DNA from: Denitrobaculum sp965225735
GTDB lineage: Bacteria; Pseudomonadota; Alphaproteobacteria; Kiloniellales; Kiloniellaceae
NCBI GenBank assembly: GCA_965225735.1
Contig: CBDDBN010000025.1
Span: 248,001 to 312,000, forward strand
Direction of reading: 5' to 3'
Length of the DNA: 64,000 nucleotides
This document shows, piece after piece, positions 52,594-61,014 of this stretch. The notes beneath the pieces were generated by a model, which saw only the letters and a program-made list of their open reading frames with translations, made no database searches and was not told the origin of the DNA. The translations under genes were made by a program, and so were the position numbers. The first letter of the stretch is position 1; every line of letters starts with the position of its first letter.

Positions 52594-52616
52594 CGCAGGA
52601 TAAGGAGGCGACAGAG

Positions 52617-54464
52617 ATGACGCGCCCCGGCTTTCGCTACCTTCCGATGCTTCTTGCCTTTGCGATTTTTCTCGGTTCACTCGGCTACAGCCTGACCGCA
52701 ACACGCAATGGCCATCAGACTCTCGGTCAGATTTCAAACGAGAGGATTTTTTGGAGCGCTGCGCAAGCTGAAATCGAATCTCTTCGTTTTATCAATATTT
52801 TAGAACGTTTTTCGCGCGGCGACCTGGAGGTATCGGCGGATGACGTGATCGAGCGTTATGAGATCTTCTGGAGCCGAATTCATCTCTTTCGCAGCGGTCA
52901 GGTCGGCCTGCGTCTTTCCAGCTTCCCGGAGGTCACAGGGAAGGTCGAACAGCTGGTCGCCGTCCTGCGGGATCAAGAACGAGCCGTGATGCAGCTGTCG
53001 TCTCTGAAAAGGACGAGCGCCCGGGAAATCGCCATTGCGTTTCAGCCCTGCACTCTTGTGCTGCGGGAAATTTCGATCGCGGTGGCGGCCGACGAAGAAC
53101 GCCGTTTCGCCAGCCTGCGAAATGCGCTTCGGGATCAGGATTGGCAGGTCCTTGCCTTTACGCTCGGCCTCTTAACGACTGGCGGATTGCTGGTTTTTCT
53201 GCTCGATCGTGAACGCCGGGCCAATGTGAAACTTGCGCACCGCAATGCGGATCTGGCCCGAGAGGCAACCCAGAGCAATCGCGCCAAATCCAATTTCCTC
53301 GCCATGATGAGTCACGAACTCAGAACGCCTATGAACGGCGTGCTGGGTATGATCAATCTGCTGCTCGGTTCCAGCCTCGATCTCACACAACGCGATTACG
53401 CGGAACGCGCCAACCGGGCGGGAACGGCTTTGCTTAAAATCATCAACGACACTCTCGAACTCTCGCAAATGGAGCTAGGGCGTGCAGATCTTGCCGTGGA
53501 AGACTTCCGGTTACGCGATGTGACCAGATGCGTTACTGATCTTTTCGCCTCGGCCGGCAGTGGCCGGGACGTAACCGTAATAATGAGCGTCGCGGATGAC
53601 ATACCGACCCGGCTTGTAGGCGATTCCAAGCGCTTGCAGCAAATTCTGATCAATCTGGTTGGGACCGCCTTGAAAGTCACGCTGAAGGGTGAGGTTAAGA
53701 TCATCCTTCGGCGTCTGGCAGGTCCTGACTTACGTCTGCGTTTCGAAATCGCCAACCCTGACGCGGAATTTGATAAAAATCAGATACTTGAAGACAATAT
53801 CGAACTTCTGGCAAACGAAGACCATCAGCGCCAAAACCTTGGGCTCGGCCTGTCACTCAGCAAAAAGTTGGTGGCTCTAATGGAAGGCGTGATCGGCGTC
53901 GAAGGCAGCCCGGGCGAAGGCATCACCTTCTGGTTCGAACTGCCTTTCGGTCTGCCAGGCGATCCATCTTGTGGCGAGAACCCACGTCCTTACGAAAACG
54001 GCAAAAGCGGAGGCAGAAAAGCGGAAACAGGGGAAGACCCTAGAGTTGCAAGGGAGATGGGCGACATTAACAAGCGGGGCCGAGGTCGCGTTCTGATCGT
54101 CGAGGAACTGGCAACAGACCGGGAGATCTTGCGGGCATATCTCGAAAAATCAGATTTCGAAGTCAGTTTCGCCGATACGATCGCCGAAGGTATCTCCGCT
54201 CCAGACCGACCGAACTTCGACGCCGTTCTCGTCAATCTGCCGCGAAGGACGATCCATCGCTTGATCACCCGTGATCAGGAAAACACACCACCGCTCGGCG
54301 GCGCCGGTATTCCGATCATCGGAATGCTGGATGCCGGTGATGAGGAGCTCTTAAAATCCTGTCGTTCCAGCGGCTTAAGCGCATGCCTGGCAAAACCGCT
54401 CAATCCGCAGGTCTTGACGCACACGCTCTCCAACTGTCTCGCAGCCGTGCCCATCAAAGATTGA
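52617..54464 (+). CDS. Degenerate membrane hybrid histidine kinase
   Basis: A 615-residue protein: helix FRYLPMLLAFAIFLGSLGYS, a periplasmic helical domain (residues 35-175), helix VLAFTLGLLTTGGLLVFLLD, HisKA with AMMSHELRTPMNGVLGMI (His near 233). The ATPase domain is damaged: the N-box reads NLVGTALKVTLKG (Asn replaced by Thr), the D-x-G-x-G box is replaced by IANPDAEFD, while a GLGLSLSKKL G2-like box stays. The C-terminal receiver has VLVNLP in place of the phospho-acceptor Asp and VEE for the acidic pair. It may act as a pseudokinase that controls the next kinase, with the 52060 product as sensor. Confidence 0.85.
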   Translation: MTRPGFRYLPMLLAFAIFLGSLGYSLTATRNGHQTLGQISNERIFWSAAQAEIESLRFINILERFSRGDLEVSADDVIERYEIFWSRIHLFRSGQVGLRLSSFPEVTGKVEQLVAVLRDQERAVMQLSSLKRTSAREIAIAFQPCTLVLREISIAVAADEERRFASLRNALRDQDWQVLAFTLGLLTTGGLLVFLLDRERRANVKLAHRNADLAREATQSNRAKSNFLAMMSHELRTPMNGVLGMINLLLGSSLDLTQRDYAERANRAGTALLKIINDTLELSQMELGRADLAVEDFRLRDVTRCVTDLFASAGSGRDVTVIMSVADDIPTRLVGDSKRLQQILINLVGTALKVTLKGEVKIILRRLAGPDLRLRFEIANPDAEFDKNQILEDNIELLANEDHQRQNLGLGLSLSKKLVALMEGVIGVEGSPGEGITFWFELPFGLPGDPSCGENPRPYENGKSGGRKAETGEDPRVAREMGDINKRGRGRVLIVEELATDREILRAYLEKSDFEVSFADTIAEGISAPDRPNFDAVLVNLPRRTIHRLITRDQENTPPLGGAGIPIIGMLDAGDEELLKSCRSSGLSACLAKPLNPQVLTHTLSNCLAAVPIKD

Positions 54465-54601
54465 ACGGTTCAATTGGGTTAAAACTACCTTCGATTGATG
54501 AGCGAGTTTTTATAGCTTCATTAAAACTATAAGTGCTCTACTTGGCCTATCCCGTTGTTTAATTTGACTCCGAAACGCTGGCAGCCGACGAAAGAAGCGT
54601 T

Positions 54602-57046
54602 ATGACCGGTCGACCCAACCATCGGCAGACCGAAGCCTTGAGCGCCGTAAGTATCGAACATGCCATGGATTGCGTGATTACGATCGACGGCGGCGGCCGG
54701 ATTCTGGCCTTCAACCCGCTTGCCGAACGGACATTCGGTTTCTCGGCGCAGCAGGTCATCGGCCAGTCCCTTAGCAGCTGCATCGTGCCCGAGCGCATGC
54801 GCGCCGCCCACGAAGAAGGTTTGGCCCGCTTTCTGCGGACCGGTGAGGCCAACGTTGTGGGCAAACGCATTGAAATTCCAGCGCTTTGCGCCGACGGAAC
54901 CGAAATTCAGGTTGAACTTTCCGTAACAGCTTTCGAGTTGGACGGTGAGCCATACTTCACGGCCTACCTGCGAGATCTAACGGAGAAAAATCAGAGCGAC
55001 GCGGCAGCCGTCGGCGATAGCGCGACAGCGCAGCGCCTCGCGCGTCTGGGAAGCTGGACGTGGGATCTGGCGCAGGCGGAAGAAATCGTTTGCTCGCTCG
55101 AGCTCTGCGATATTCTCGGCTGTGCCATCGGTTTCTCGCCCAACTTCGAACAGCTGCTCGGTTTCGTTCACCCCGAAGACAGGGATCTTGTCCGCCAGGC
55201 GGTCAATGAGGCAAAGCGGGATGGAGCCGCTCACGGGCATAAGTCCTTTAAGACCGACTTCCGGGTCGTGACGCCAGACGGCCGCGTCAAGTTCGCAACC
55301 GGCATCGGCGAGGTTACTTTTGACGAAAAAGCCAGACCTGAACTGGTTTTCGGCACGATTCAGGACGTGACCGATCTACGGGCCGTCGAGCAGGAATTGA
55401 TTGCCGCGCGGGATGAAGCCAACCAGGCCAATCATGCCAAGTCGGAATTCCTGGCCATGATGAGCCATGAGATTCGCACACCGATGAACGGGGTCCTTGG
55501 AACGCTGGGTCTTTTGCAGCATATGGAGCTGCCGCAAAAACAGCGGGAACTGGTCCTCTCGGCACGCTCCAGCGGTGAAGCCCTGCTCGATATCCTGAAC
55601 GACGTGCTGGATTTCGCCAAGATCGAGGCAAACAAGCTAGAACTGGAGGAGCTCCCCTTCTCGCTGCCCGGTCTGGTTCGCAACATCGAGCAGTTCTGGG
55701 GACATCAGTTCGCCAACAAAAAGCTCTCCTTCAGCGTCACCATCGCCGAAGATCTGCCACCTTACCTGATGGGCGATACCGGGCGCGTGCGTCAGGTCCT
55801 GCAAAACTTCCTGAGCAACGCACTCAAATACACCGCCGAAGGAAGCGTACGCCTGTTCATTGACCGGGACGGTGACAAGACGCCCTGGCAAGAAGGCGAA
55901 GCCCGCTCACTACGCTTCGCCGTTGCGGACAGCGGCGTCGGCATTGCACACGATAAACAAGCCTCGGTCTTCAAGGCCTTCGATCAGCTGGACCGGGAGA
56001 CCCGCGATGGCGTTGGCGGTACCGGATTGGGACTTGCCATTTCGAAGCGGCTGACGGAACTGATGGGCGGTGAAATCGGTTTCCGCAGTGAAGAAACCGT
56101 TGGCACCACCTTTTGGGTAACCCTGCCCCTGGAACGCGCAGCGCAAGCGCCCGCGGAACTCGACGACGAAGCGATGGCAATCGCGCAGGCGCCTCCCCTG
56201 CGCATCGGAAAAAGCCAGGCGAAGCCACGTATCCTGCTGGCGGAAGACAATTCGACGAACCAGATCGTTGCGCGGGAGCTCCTTCTGCGCAGGGACTGCC
56301 ATGTGGATGTGGTCGCCAATGGCCAAGAAGCGGTCGAGGCGGTTGAAACAAGGCCCTACGATCTTGTGCTTATGGATATTTCCATGCCCGTTATGGATGG
56401 CATCACGGCCACCAGAACGATCCGCGCCGGGACCGGACCTGCAAATGAAACTCCTATTGTCGCCCTGACCGCCTACGCGATGAAGTCGGACCGGGAAGCC
56501 TTCACCGAAGCCGGCATGAACGGTTTCGTCGCCAAGCCCGTTCTAGACGGCAAACGGCTCTATCAGGTCATCGAGCAGCTATTTCAAAAGGCTACGCCCT
56601 CCCACCATGACGATGCGGAGGACGACACAGAAACTGCAGCGGAACCGCGTAGCCTCGACAGCGGCACCGAGAGCGTCATGGATCCCGTGGTACTCGCGAA
56701 CCTCGCAGCCAGCGTCGGTTCCGAGACCATGATTAAACTGCAGGACCGCTTTCAGAGCGACATCGAAGGCGCCATCGCGCGGCTTATGCAGGCCAGTGAT
56801 GACGCCGACCTGGAAGCGTTGGAACACAATAGCCATACACTGAAGAGCGTCAGCGGCACTTTCGGCGCCTTGCGCTTGCAGGCGCAAGCCCGTGCCATCA
56901 ACGACGCCAGCCGGAGCGGCGATCTCGCGGCAGCGCAGTCGGCAACAAACGGTCTTCAGGAAACCGGTACAGCAACCCTCAGCAGGTTCCGGGACCTGCA
57001 AACTTCGCCCTCCAACACAGCGGCAACAGAGAACGAAACGCTATGA
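54602..57046 (+). CDS. Hybrid histidine kinase with PAS, receiver and HPt domains
   Basis: An 814-residue cytosolic phosphorelay protein: PAS (15-125), PAS (140-265), HisKA with LAMMSHEIRTPMNGVLGTLG (His near 288), intact HATPase (NFLSNALKYT, DSGVGI, GTGLGLAISKRL), receiver (LLAEDNSTNQ, LVLMDISMPVMDG, near residue 590) and HPt (HNSHTLKSVSGTFGALRL, near 745). The HPt would pass phosphate to the sigma-54 activator, whose gene overlaps by 4 bp (ATGA). The 137-bp gap before it is AT-rich and may hold a second promoter. Confidence 0.92.
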   Translation: MTGRPNHRQTEALSAVSIEHAMDCVITIDGGGRILAFNPLAERTFGFSAQQVIGQSLSSCIVPERMRAAHEEGLARFLRTGEANVVGKRIEIPALCADGTEIQVELSVTAFELDGEPYFTAYLRDLTEKNQSDAAAVGDSATAQRLARLGSWTWDLAQAEEIVCSLELCDILGCAIGFSPNFEQLLGFVHPEDRDLVRQAVNEAKRDGAAHGHKSFKTDFRVVTPDGRVKFATGIGEVTFDEKARPELVFGTIQDVTDLRAVEQELIAARDEANQANHAKSEFLAMMSHEIRTPMNGVLGTLGLLQHMELPQKQRELVLSARSSGEALLDILNDVLDFAKIEANKLELEELPFSLPGLVRNIEQFWGHQFANKKLSFSVTIAEDLPPYLMGDTGRVRQVLQNFLSNALKYTAEGSVRLFIDRDGDKTPWQEGEARSLRFAVADSGVGIAHDKQASVFKAFDQLDRETRDGVGGTGLGLAISKRLTELMGGEIGFRSEETVGTTFWVTLPLERAAQAPAELDDEAMAIAQAPPLRIGKSQAKPRILLAEDNSTNQIVARELLLRRDCHVDVVANGQEAVEAVETRPYDLVLMDISMPVMDGITATRTIRAGTGPANETPIVALTAYAMKSDREAFTEAGMNGFVAKPVLDGKRLYQVIEQLFQKATPSHHDDAEDDTETAAEPRSLDSGTESVMDPVVLANLAASVGSETMIKLQDRFQSDIEGAIARLMQASDDADLEALEHNSHTLKSVSGTFGALRLQAQARAINDASRSGDLAAAQSATNGLQETGTATLSRFRDLQTSPSNTAATENETL

Positions 57047-58473
57047 GTGAAGCAAGCCAAACGCGGATTCTTCTGGTTGAAGACACCCCCTCTCTCTCGA
57101 TTGTCTACCAGGAGTTCCTGGCGAAAGCGGGTCTAAAGACGACGCTGGCGGAAACCGGCGCCGAAGCTTTGCGTCTACTGGAAAGCGGTCAGTTCCGGGT
57201 CGTTCTGCTCGACCTTCAATTGCCCGATATGAACGGCATTGAAATCCTGAAACACATTACCGAGCAGGGACTGCCGACTTCTGTTGTGGTCATAACCGCT
57301 GACGGCTCCATCAACACCGCCGTCGACGCCATGCGGCTGGGGGCTTACGACTTCATCGTCAAACCCTTCAGCGAAGATCGCCTGATCACGACCACCCGCA
57401 ACGCTCTGGAGCGGATCGAGCTGCAGGCCACGGTGGAGACCATCAAAGACGACTTCGGGCGTGACCGTTTCCAAGGCTTTATCGGCAGTTCCCTCTCCAT
57501 GCAGGGCGTCTATCGGGCGATTGAATCCGTCGCCCCCTCCAAAGCCACGGTTTTCATCACTGGCGAAAGCGGAACCGGTAAGGAGGTCTGCGCCGAAGCC
57601 ATTCATCGCGCCGGATCCCGCAAGACAAAAGCCTTCGTTCCGCTGAATTGCGCCGCGATCCCCAAAGACCTAATCGAGTCTGAAATCTTCGGCCATCTCA
57701 AGGGTGCCTTTACCGGCGCTACCGCGGATCGTTCAGGCGCCGCAGCCCAAGCCGATGGCGGCACGCTCTTCCTCGATGAGATCTGCGAGATGGAGCTTTC
57801 ACTGCAGACCAAACTTCTGCGCTTCCTGCAAACCGGAAAGATCCAGCCGGTCGGCGGTGACAAGCTGCATCCGGTCGATGTCCGTATCATATGCGCGACC
57901 AACCGCGATCCTCTGAAAGAAGTCGAAGAGGGCCGCTTTCGCGAGGATCTCTATTACCGCCTGCACGTGGTGCCAATCTACCTGCCGCCCCTGCGCGAAC
58001 GGCAGAGCGACGCGGTCGAGATCGCTCAGGCCTTCCTACTGGACTACGCCAAGGAGGAAAACAAGGCCTTCAAGGGATTCTCGCCGGAAACGCAGAACCT
58101 GATGTTGAATCATGCCTGGCCCGGCAATGTGCGCGAACTGCAGAATGTCATCCGCAACACGGTGGTGCTGCATGACGGTCCCGAGGTTCTGCCAGATATG
58201 CTGCCTCAACCCTTTGGCAGCGTGCCCGCAATGGCACGTCCAGCAGAACCGCGGATAACAAGCGAAAGCGCAGCACCAGTCGGAACGCACAATGGTACCG
58301 GTCCGCAGATCTCGATAGAGGGCCTCAAACTCTGGCAAATTGAAAAACACGCGATCGAAGCGACCATCGAAGCCTGCGGCGGCAGTATTCCGAAGGCAGC
58401 CACTCAGCTCGGTATCAGCCCCTCAACCATCTACCGCAAGAAAGAATCCTGGGAAGCCCAAGGAAGCGAATAA
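57043..58473 (+). CDS. Sigma-54-dependent response regulator (NtrC/LuxO type)
   Basis: A 476-residue activator: receiver (VVLLDLQLPDMNG, phospho-acceptor Asp near 52), AAA+ domain (Walker A GESGTGKE near 170, GAFTGA sigma-54 contact loop, Walker B GGTLFLDEI, arginine-finger area FREDLYYRLHVV) and Fis-type HTH (ATIEACGGSIPKAATQLGIS, STIYRKK). It activates transcription by remodelling sigma-54 polymerase. Three -24/-12 promoters lie within 8 kb, including that of its own operon, so positive autoregulation is likely. Confidence 0.93.
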   Translation: MSEASQTRILLVEDTPSLSIVYQEFLAKAGLKTTLAETGAEALRLLESGQFRVVLLDLQLPDMNGIEILKHITEQGLPTSVVVITADGSINTAVDAMRLGAYDFIVKPFSEDRLITTTRNALERIELQATVETIKDDFGRDRFQGFIGSSLSMQGVYRAIESVAPSKATVFITGESGTGKEVCAEAIHRAGSRKTKAFVPLNCAAIPKDLIESEIFGHLKGAFTGATADRSGAAAQADGGTLFLDEICEMELSLQTKLLRFLQTGKIQPVGGDKLHPVDVRIICATNRDPLKEVEEGRFREDLYYRLHVVPIYLPPLRERQSDAVEIAQAFLLDYAKEENKAFKGFSPETQNLMLNHAWPGNVRELQNVIRNTVVLHDGPEVLPDMLPQPFGSVPAMARPAEPRITSESAAPVGTHNGTGPQISIEGLKLWQIEKHAIEATIEACGGSIPKAATQLGISPSTIYRKKESWEAQGSE

Positions 58474-58569
58474 TCTGTAGCGTTGGGCGAGACATCGGCC
58501 GACCTTACCCCGCTGAACGCGCACTCTGAGTTCGCCGCCGCAATGATTCCCAGATTGCAAAGATTCTCA

Positions 58570-58582
58570 ATGCAGACTGCGA
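58570..58582. promoter_or_regulatory. LuxO-type upstream activator site, promoter 2
   Basis: ATGCAGACTGCGA follows the TGCA-N3-TGCGA pattern of promoter 1, about 195 bp before the predicted transcription start; flanked by TGCAAAG and TTCGCAAA. Confidence 0.4.
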
Positions 58583-58745
58583 TAAGCCATTCGCAAAGAG
58601 CGTCATCGCGTCTTCGCCGCCACCGATTACGGCATTGGCATTAAGCGTTTTTCCTGAGCTATAAACTGTAATTTTATAATCTTATCAATTACTTATATAC
58701 ACTCGATCTCATCTAGCGGTTGATCGCATCTCTCTCTTCATGGTT

Positions 58746-58761
58746 TGGCATGCGGGTTGCT
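58746..58761 (+). promoter_or_regulatory. Sigma-54 promoter of the 57-residue gene
   Basis: TGGCATGCGGGTTGCT has one mismatch (T for C) to TGGCACG-N4-TTGCW. Start of transcription near 58772, 45 nt before the ATG. Confidence 0.8.
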
Positions 58762-58816
58762 CCTCTTTCAGCAGGAAAGCACCTCGGCTTTCCGCAACAC
58801 AGAAAGGGAGTTGATC

Positions 58817-58990
58817 ATGGCTCTTCTTTATCACGACGACGACATTCTGGAAGCCGGTCGCAGAGATGTTCTGACACAGACCACCCAGAACCTGATTCAA
58901 AAGCTCGGAATGAAGGGAGCGATCTCCTTCGCGCTGAAAAACCACTGGGCCGGTGTGCTCATGGAGATTGAGCGGAACCGTCTCTCATAA
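58817..58990 (+). CDS. 57-residue protein of unknown function, sigma-54-controlled
   Basis: Begins MALLYHDDDILEAGRRDVL and ends MEIERNRLS; no signal peptide, no known family. The first half is acidic, then comes a helix-like QNLIQKLGMKGAISFALKNH. GGGAG lies 6 nt before the ATG. Its transcript would run from the promoter at 58746 to the terminator at 59031, so the gene is expressed alone, like a small effector. Placement between the sigma-54 activator and its likely target algD makes a regulatory or structural role in the same response plausible; an RNA-level function for the ~290-nt transcript cannot be excluded. Confidence 0.7.
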   Translation: MALLYHDDDILEAGRRDVLTQTTQNLIQKLGMKGAISFALKNHWAGVLMEIERNRLS

Positions 58991-59030
58991 CTCTCAACCC
59001 CACCATTGCGACCTGAGAGACCCGCTCATG

Positions 59031-59067
59031 CCCCCTTGCCACTACCCCGGCAAGGGGGCTTTTCTTT
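59031..59067 (+). terminator. Rho-independent terminator of the 57-residue gene
   Basis: Perfect 10-bp stem CCCCCTTGCC/GGCAAGGGGG, 8-nt loop, then CTTTTCTTTT. Confidence 0.85.
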
Positions 59068-59091
59068 TCGCATTTTCGACATCCCGCAACT

Positions 59092-59104
59092 TTGCATCCT
59101 GAAA
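59092..59104. promoter_or_regulatory. LuxO-type upstream activator site, promoter 3 (weak)
   Basis: TTGCATCCTGAAA shares the left half with promoter 1; TTCGCAAA follows at 59119-59126, as ahead of the other promoters. About 130 bp upstream of the predicted start. Confidence 0.35.
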
Positions 59105-59202
59105 AGATTCGCACGGCATTCGCAAAATCGAAAGGCCGGCACTTCGTACGATTAACCATCTAAACCACTGAATTATATTAATATTAAACTCCTCCCCGCA
59201 GT

Positions 59203-59218
59203 TGGCACGCTTCTTGTG
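59203..59218 (+). promoter_or_regulatory. Sigma-54 promoter of algD-HTH-RTX operon
   Basis: TGGCACGCTTCTTGTG has a perfect -24 half and TTGT for TTGC in the -12 half. Transcription would start near 59229, 31 nt before the algD ATG. Confidence 0.75.
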
Positions 59219-59259
59219 ATGAAGGCATCAAACGATCGCCATCACTAAGGAGCCGCGTT

Positions 59260-60678
59260 ATGAACGCCTACGTTTCAAAATACCTGCAGGACACCTCCAG
59301 AGTCGCGCTGCGGCATCAGAACCTGTCCGTGTCGAAGGTCCAACCTGCTATCAGCGTCTTCGGTCTGGGCTATGTCGGCGCGGTCTCGATGGCCTGCTTT
59401 GCCAAGCTGGGTTACGAGATGGTTGGCGTTGACGTAGACGATCAGAAGATCGACGCCATCAACAGCGGCCATTCGCCAATCGTAGAAGCACAACTAACCG
59501 AGCTTCTGACCTCAGGTGTCGCCCACAACCGAATCGCCGCAACCAAGGACTTCGTTCAGGCAGTCCGCGATACCGATGTCACTCTGATCTCCGTTGGTAC
59601 GCCGACAGCGGAAGACGGCAGCTGCGACACACGTTACATCCGCGCGGCCGCACGCAACATCGGCGAAGGACTGCGCCTAAAGGACAGTTATCACCTGATC
59701 GTCATGCGCTGCAGCGTACCGCCGGGCACCACGCTCGACCTGGTCGTCCCGGAAGTCGAAAAGGTATCGGGCAAGAAGCTCGGCGTAGATTTCGGGCTTT
59801 GCTACAACCCGGAGTTCCTGCGCGAAGGCACGGCGGTCGCCGACTTCTTCGATCCGCCCAAAACGGTGATCGGCGCCTCGGACGACCGCGCCGGCGAGAC
59901 CCTGGCACAGCTCTACGGCCGGGTCGACGAGAACATCCTCTACACCACGATCGGCGCCGCCGAGATGGTCAAATATGCCGACAACACCTGGCACGCGGTC
60001 AAGGTAACCTTCGCGAACGAAATCGGCCGCCTTTGTAAAAGCATCGACGTCGACAGCCACGAGGTCATGAACGTCTTCGTGCAGGATCAAAAGCTGAACC
60101 TGTCGCCCTATTATCTGAAGCCGGGCTTCGCTTTCGGCGGCTCCTGCCTGCCCAAGGAAGTGCGAGCCATGCAGTATCTCTCCGACATCCAGGGTATCGA
60201 AGCGCCGCTGGTCCAGAGCCTGATGGACAGCAACCGTGCGCAGGTCCAGGAAGCCTTCGATATCATCGAATCCCTCGGCGTGAAACACGTCGGCCTGCTC
60301 GGTGTGACCTTCAAGGCAGATACCGACGATCTGCGCGAAAGCCCGGTGCTCGACCTGATGGCGATGTTGCTGGAGAAGGGTTACGAGGTCTCGGCCTTCG
60401 ATCCCAACCTGGTTGGGCATGACTTCGGTAGCGCGGCCTTCGAATACATGTGCCGGACCTATCCCGCGATCGCGCCGGTTCTCAAAAAGCTGCCCGAGAT
60501 CATGTGCGACGACGTCGAGACACTGCAACAGCGCAGCGACAGCCTGGTCGTGACCCACAACACAGCCCAGTTCCGCCGCGCCATCGCTCAACGGCAAGAG
60601 CACACCGCGGTCGTAGATCTGGTGCGCCTTTTCCCGGAACCGCTTGAGGACCCGAGCTACCACGGCATCGCCTGGTAA
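59260..60678 (+). CDS. algD: GDP-mannose 6-dehydrogenase (AlgD-like)
   Basis: A 472-residue NAD-dependent nucleotide-sugar dehydrogenase: VFGLGYVGAVSMACFAKLGY (Rossmann), SPIVEAQL, CSVPPGTTLDLV, YNPEFLREGTAV, and the catalytic block FAFGGSCLPKEVRAM with its Cys, plus FKADTDDLRESP. The stretch NTWHAVKVTFANEIGRLCKS and the terminal Trp are those of GDP-mannose rather than UDP-glucose dehydrogenases. It makes GDP-mannuronic acid, the alginate precursor. About 35 residues precede the Rossmann strand, longer than in Pseudomonas AlgD. No polymerase or glycosyltransferase genes are adjacent. Confidence 0.87.
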   Translation: MNAYVSKYLQDTSRVALRHQNLSVSKVQPAISVFGLGYVGAVSMACFAKLGYEMVGVDVDDQKIDAINSGHSPIVEAQLTELLTSGVAHNRIAATKDFVQAVRDTDVTLISVGTPTAEDGSCDTRYIRAAARNIGEGLRLKDSYHLIVMRCSVPPGTTLDLVVPEVEKVSGKKLGVDFGLCYNPEFLREGTAVADFFDPPKTVIGASDDRAGETLAQLYGRVDENILYTTIGAAEMVKYADNTWHAVKVTFANEIGRLCKSIDVDSHEVMNVFVQDQKLNLSPYYLKPGFAFGGSCLPKEVRAMQYLSDIQGIEAPLVQSLMDSNRAQVQEAFDIIESLGVKHVGLLGVTFKADTDDLRESPVLDLMAMLLEKGYEVSAFDPNLVGHDFGSAAFEYMCRTYPAIAPVLKKLPEIMCDDVETLQQRSDSLVVTHNTAQFRRAIAQRQEHTAVVDLVRLFPEPLEDPSYHGIAW

Positions 60679-60700
60679 CGGACCTCAAAGCAGGGCAGTT

Positions 60701-60738
60701 CCCGGCCGCCCTCGTAAGCCCCAGTGGCGGCGGCCGGG
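60701..60738 (+). other. Intercistronic hairpin after algD
   Basis: CCCGGCCGCC/GGCGGCCGGG, 10-bp stem with an 18-nt loop and no T-run; likely stabilises or divides the algD-HTH-RTX transcript. Confidence 0.5.
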
Positions 60739-60779
60739 TCATCTCTCGCCAGACGAACGATCAAGAAGAGGAACCCAGG

Positions 60780-60974
60780 ATGGCACCCTCAAGATTCTCA
60801 GAAGCACAAATCCTCGCAATCCTGCAGGAAGCACAGGAAAGCCGGAATGTCGCCGAGGTCTGTGAACGCCACGGAATCTCAATCGCGACCTTTTACCGCT
60901 GGCGGAAGTCCTTCGGTCACCTTCTGTCCCCCAACAAGGGCGGAACGTCTCGCAGGCTGAACGGAAGCAAGTAA
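60780..60974 (+). CDS. Small HTH protein of IS3 OrfA/transposase_8 type
   Basis: A 64-residue protein: FSEAQILAILQEAQES, then VAEVCERHGISIATFYRWRK, the HTH seen at the N-terminus of IS3-family OrfA. It stops after LLSPNKGGTSRRLNGSK, shorter than OrfA (about 90-100 residues), and there is no OrfB and no inverted repeats. It sits cleanly within the algD-RTX unit with GAGGAACCCAGG before its ATG. It may be an exapted DNA-binding regulator or the remnant of an insertion. Confidence 0.75.
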   Translation: MAPSRFSEAQILAILQEAQESRNVAEVCERHGISIATFYRWRKSFGHLLSPNKGGTSRRLNGSK

Positions 60975-61014
60975 ATCCAGCACCTCACCAACCGAAACCA
61001 AGGGAGACTTAACC

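Larger units (their letters stand above)
58474..58816. other. Regulatory region ahead of the 57-residue gene
   Basis: No gene supported. It holds TGCAAAG at 58556-58562, ATGCAGACTGCGA at 58570-58582, TTCGCAAA at 58590-58597 and the sigma-54 promoter at 58746-58761. Confidence 0.5.

Noticed and set aside
54541..54560. Fourth sigma-54 promoter upstream of the 54602 kinase (TTGGCCTATCCCGTTGT)
   Set aside because: The spacing between the GG and the TTG elements is off by one and the -12 GC is missing.
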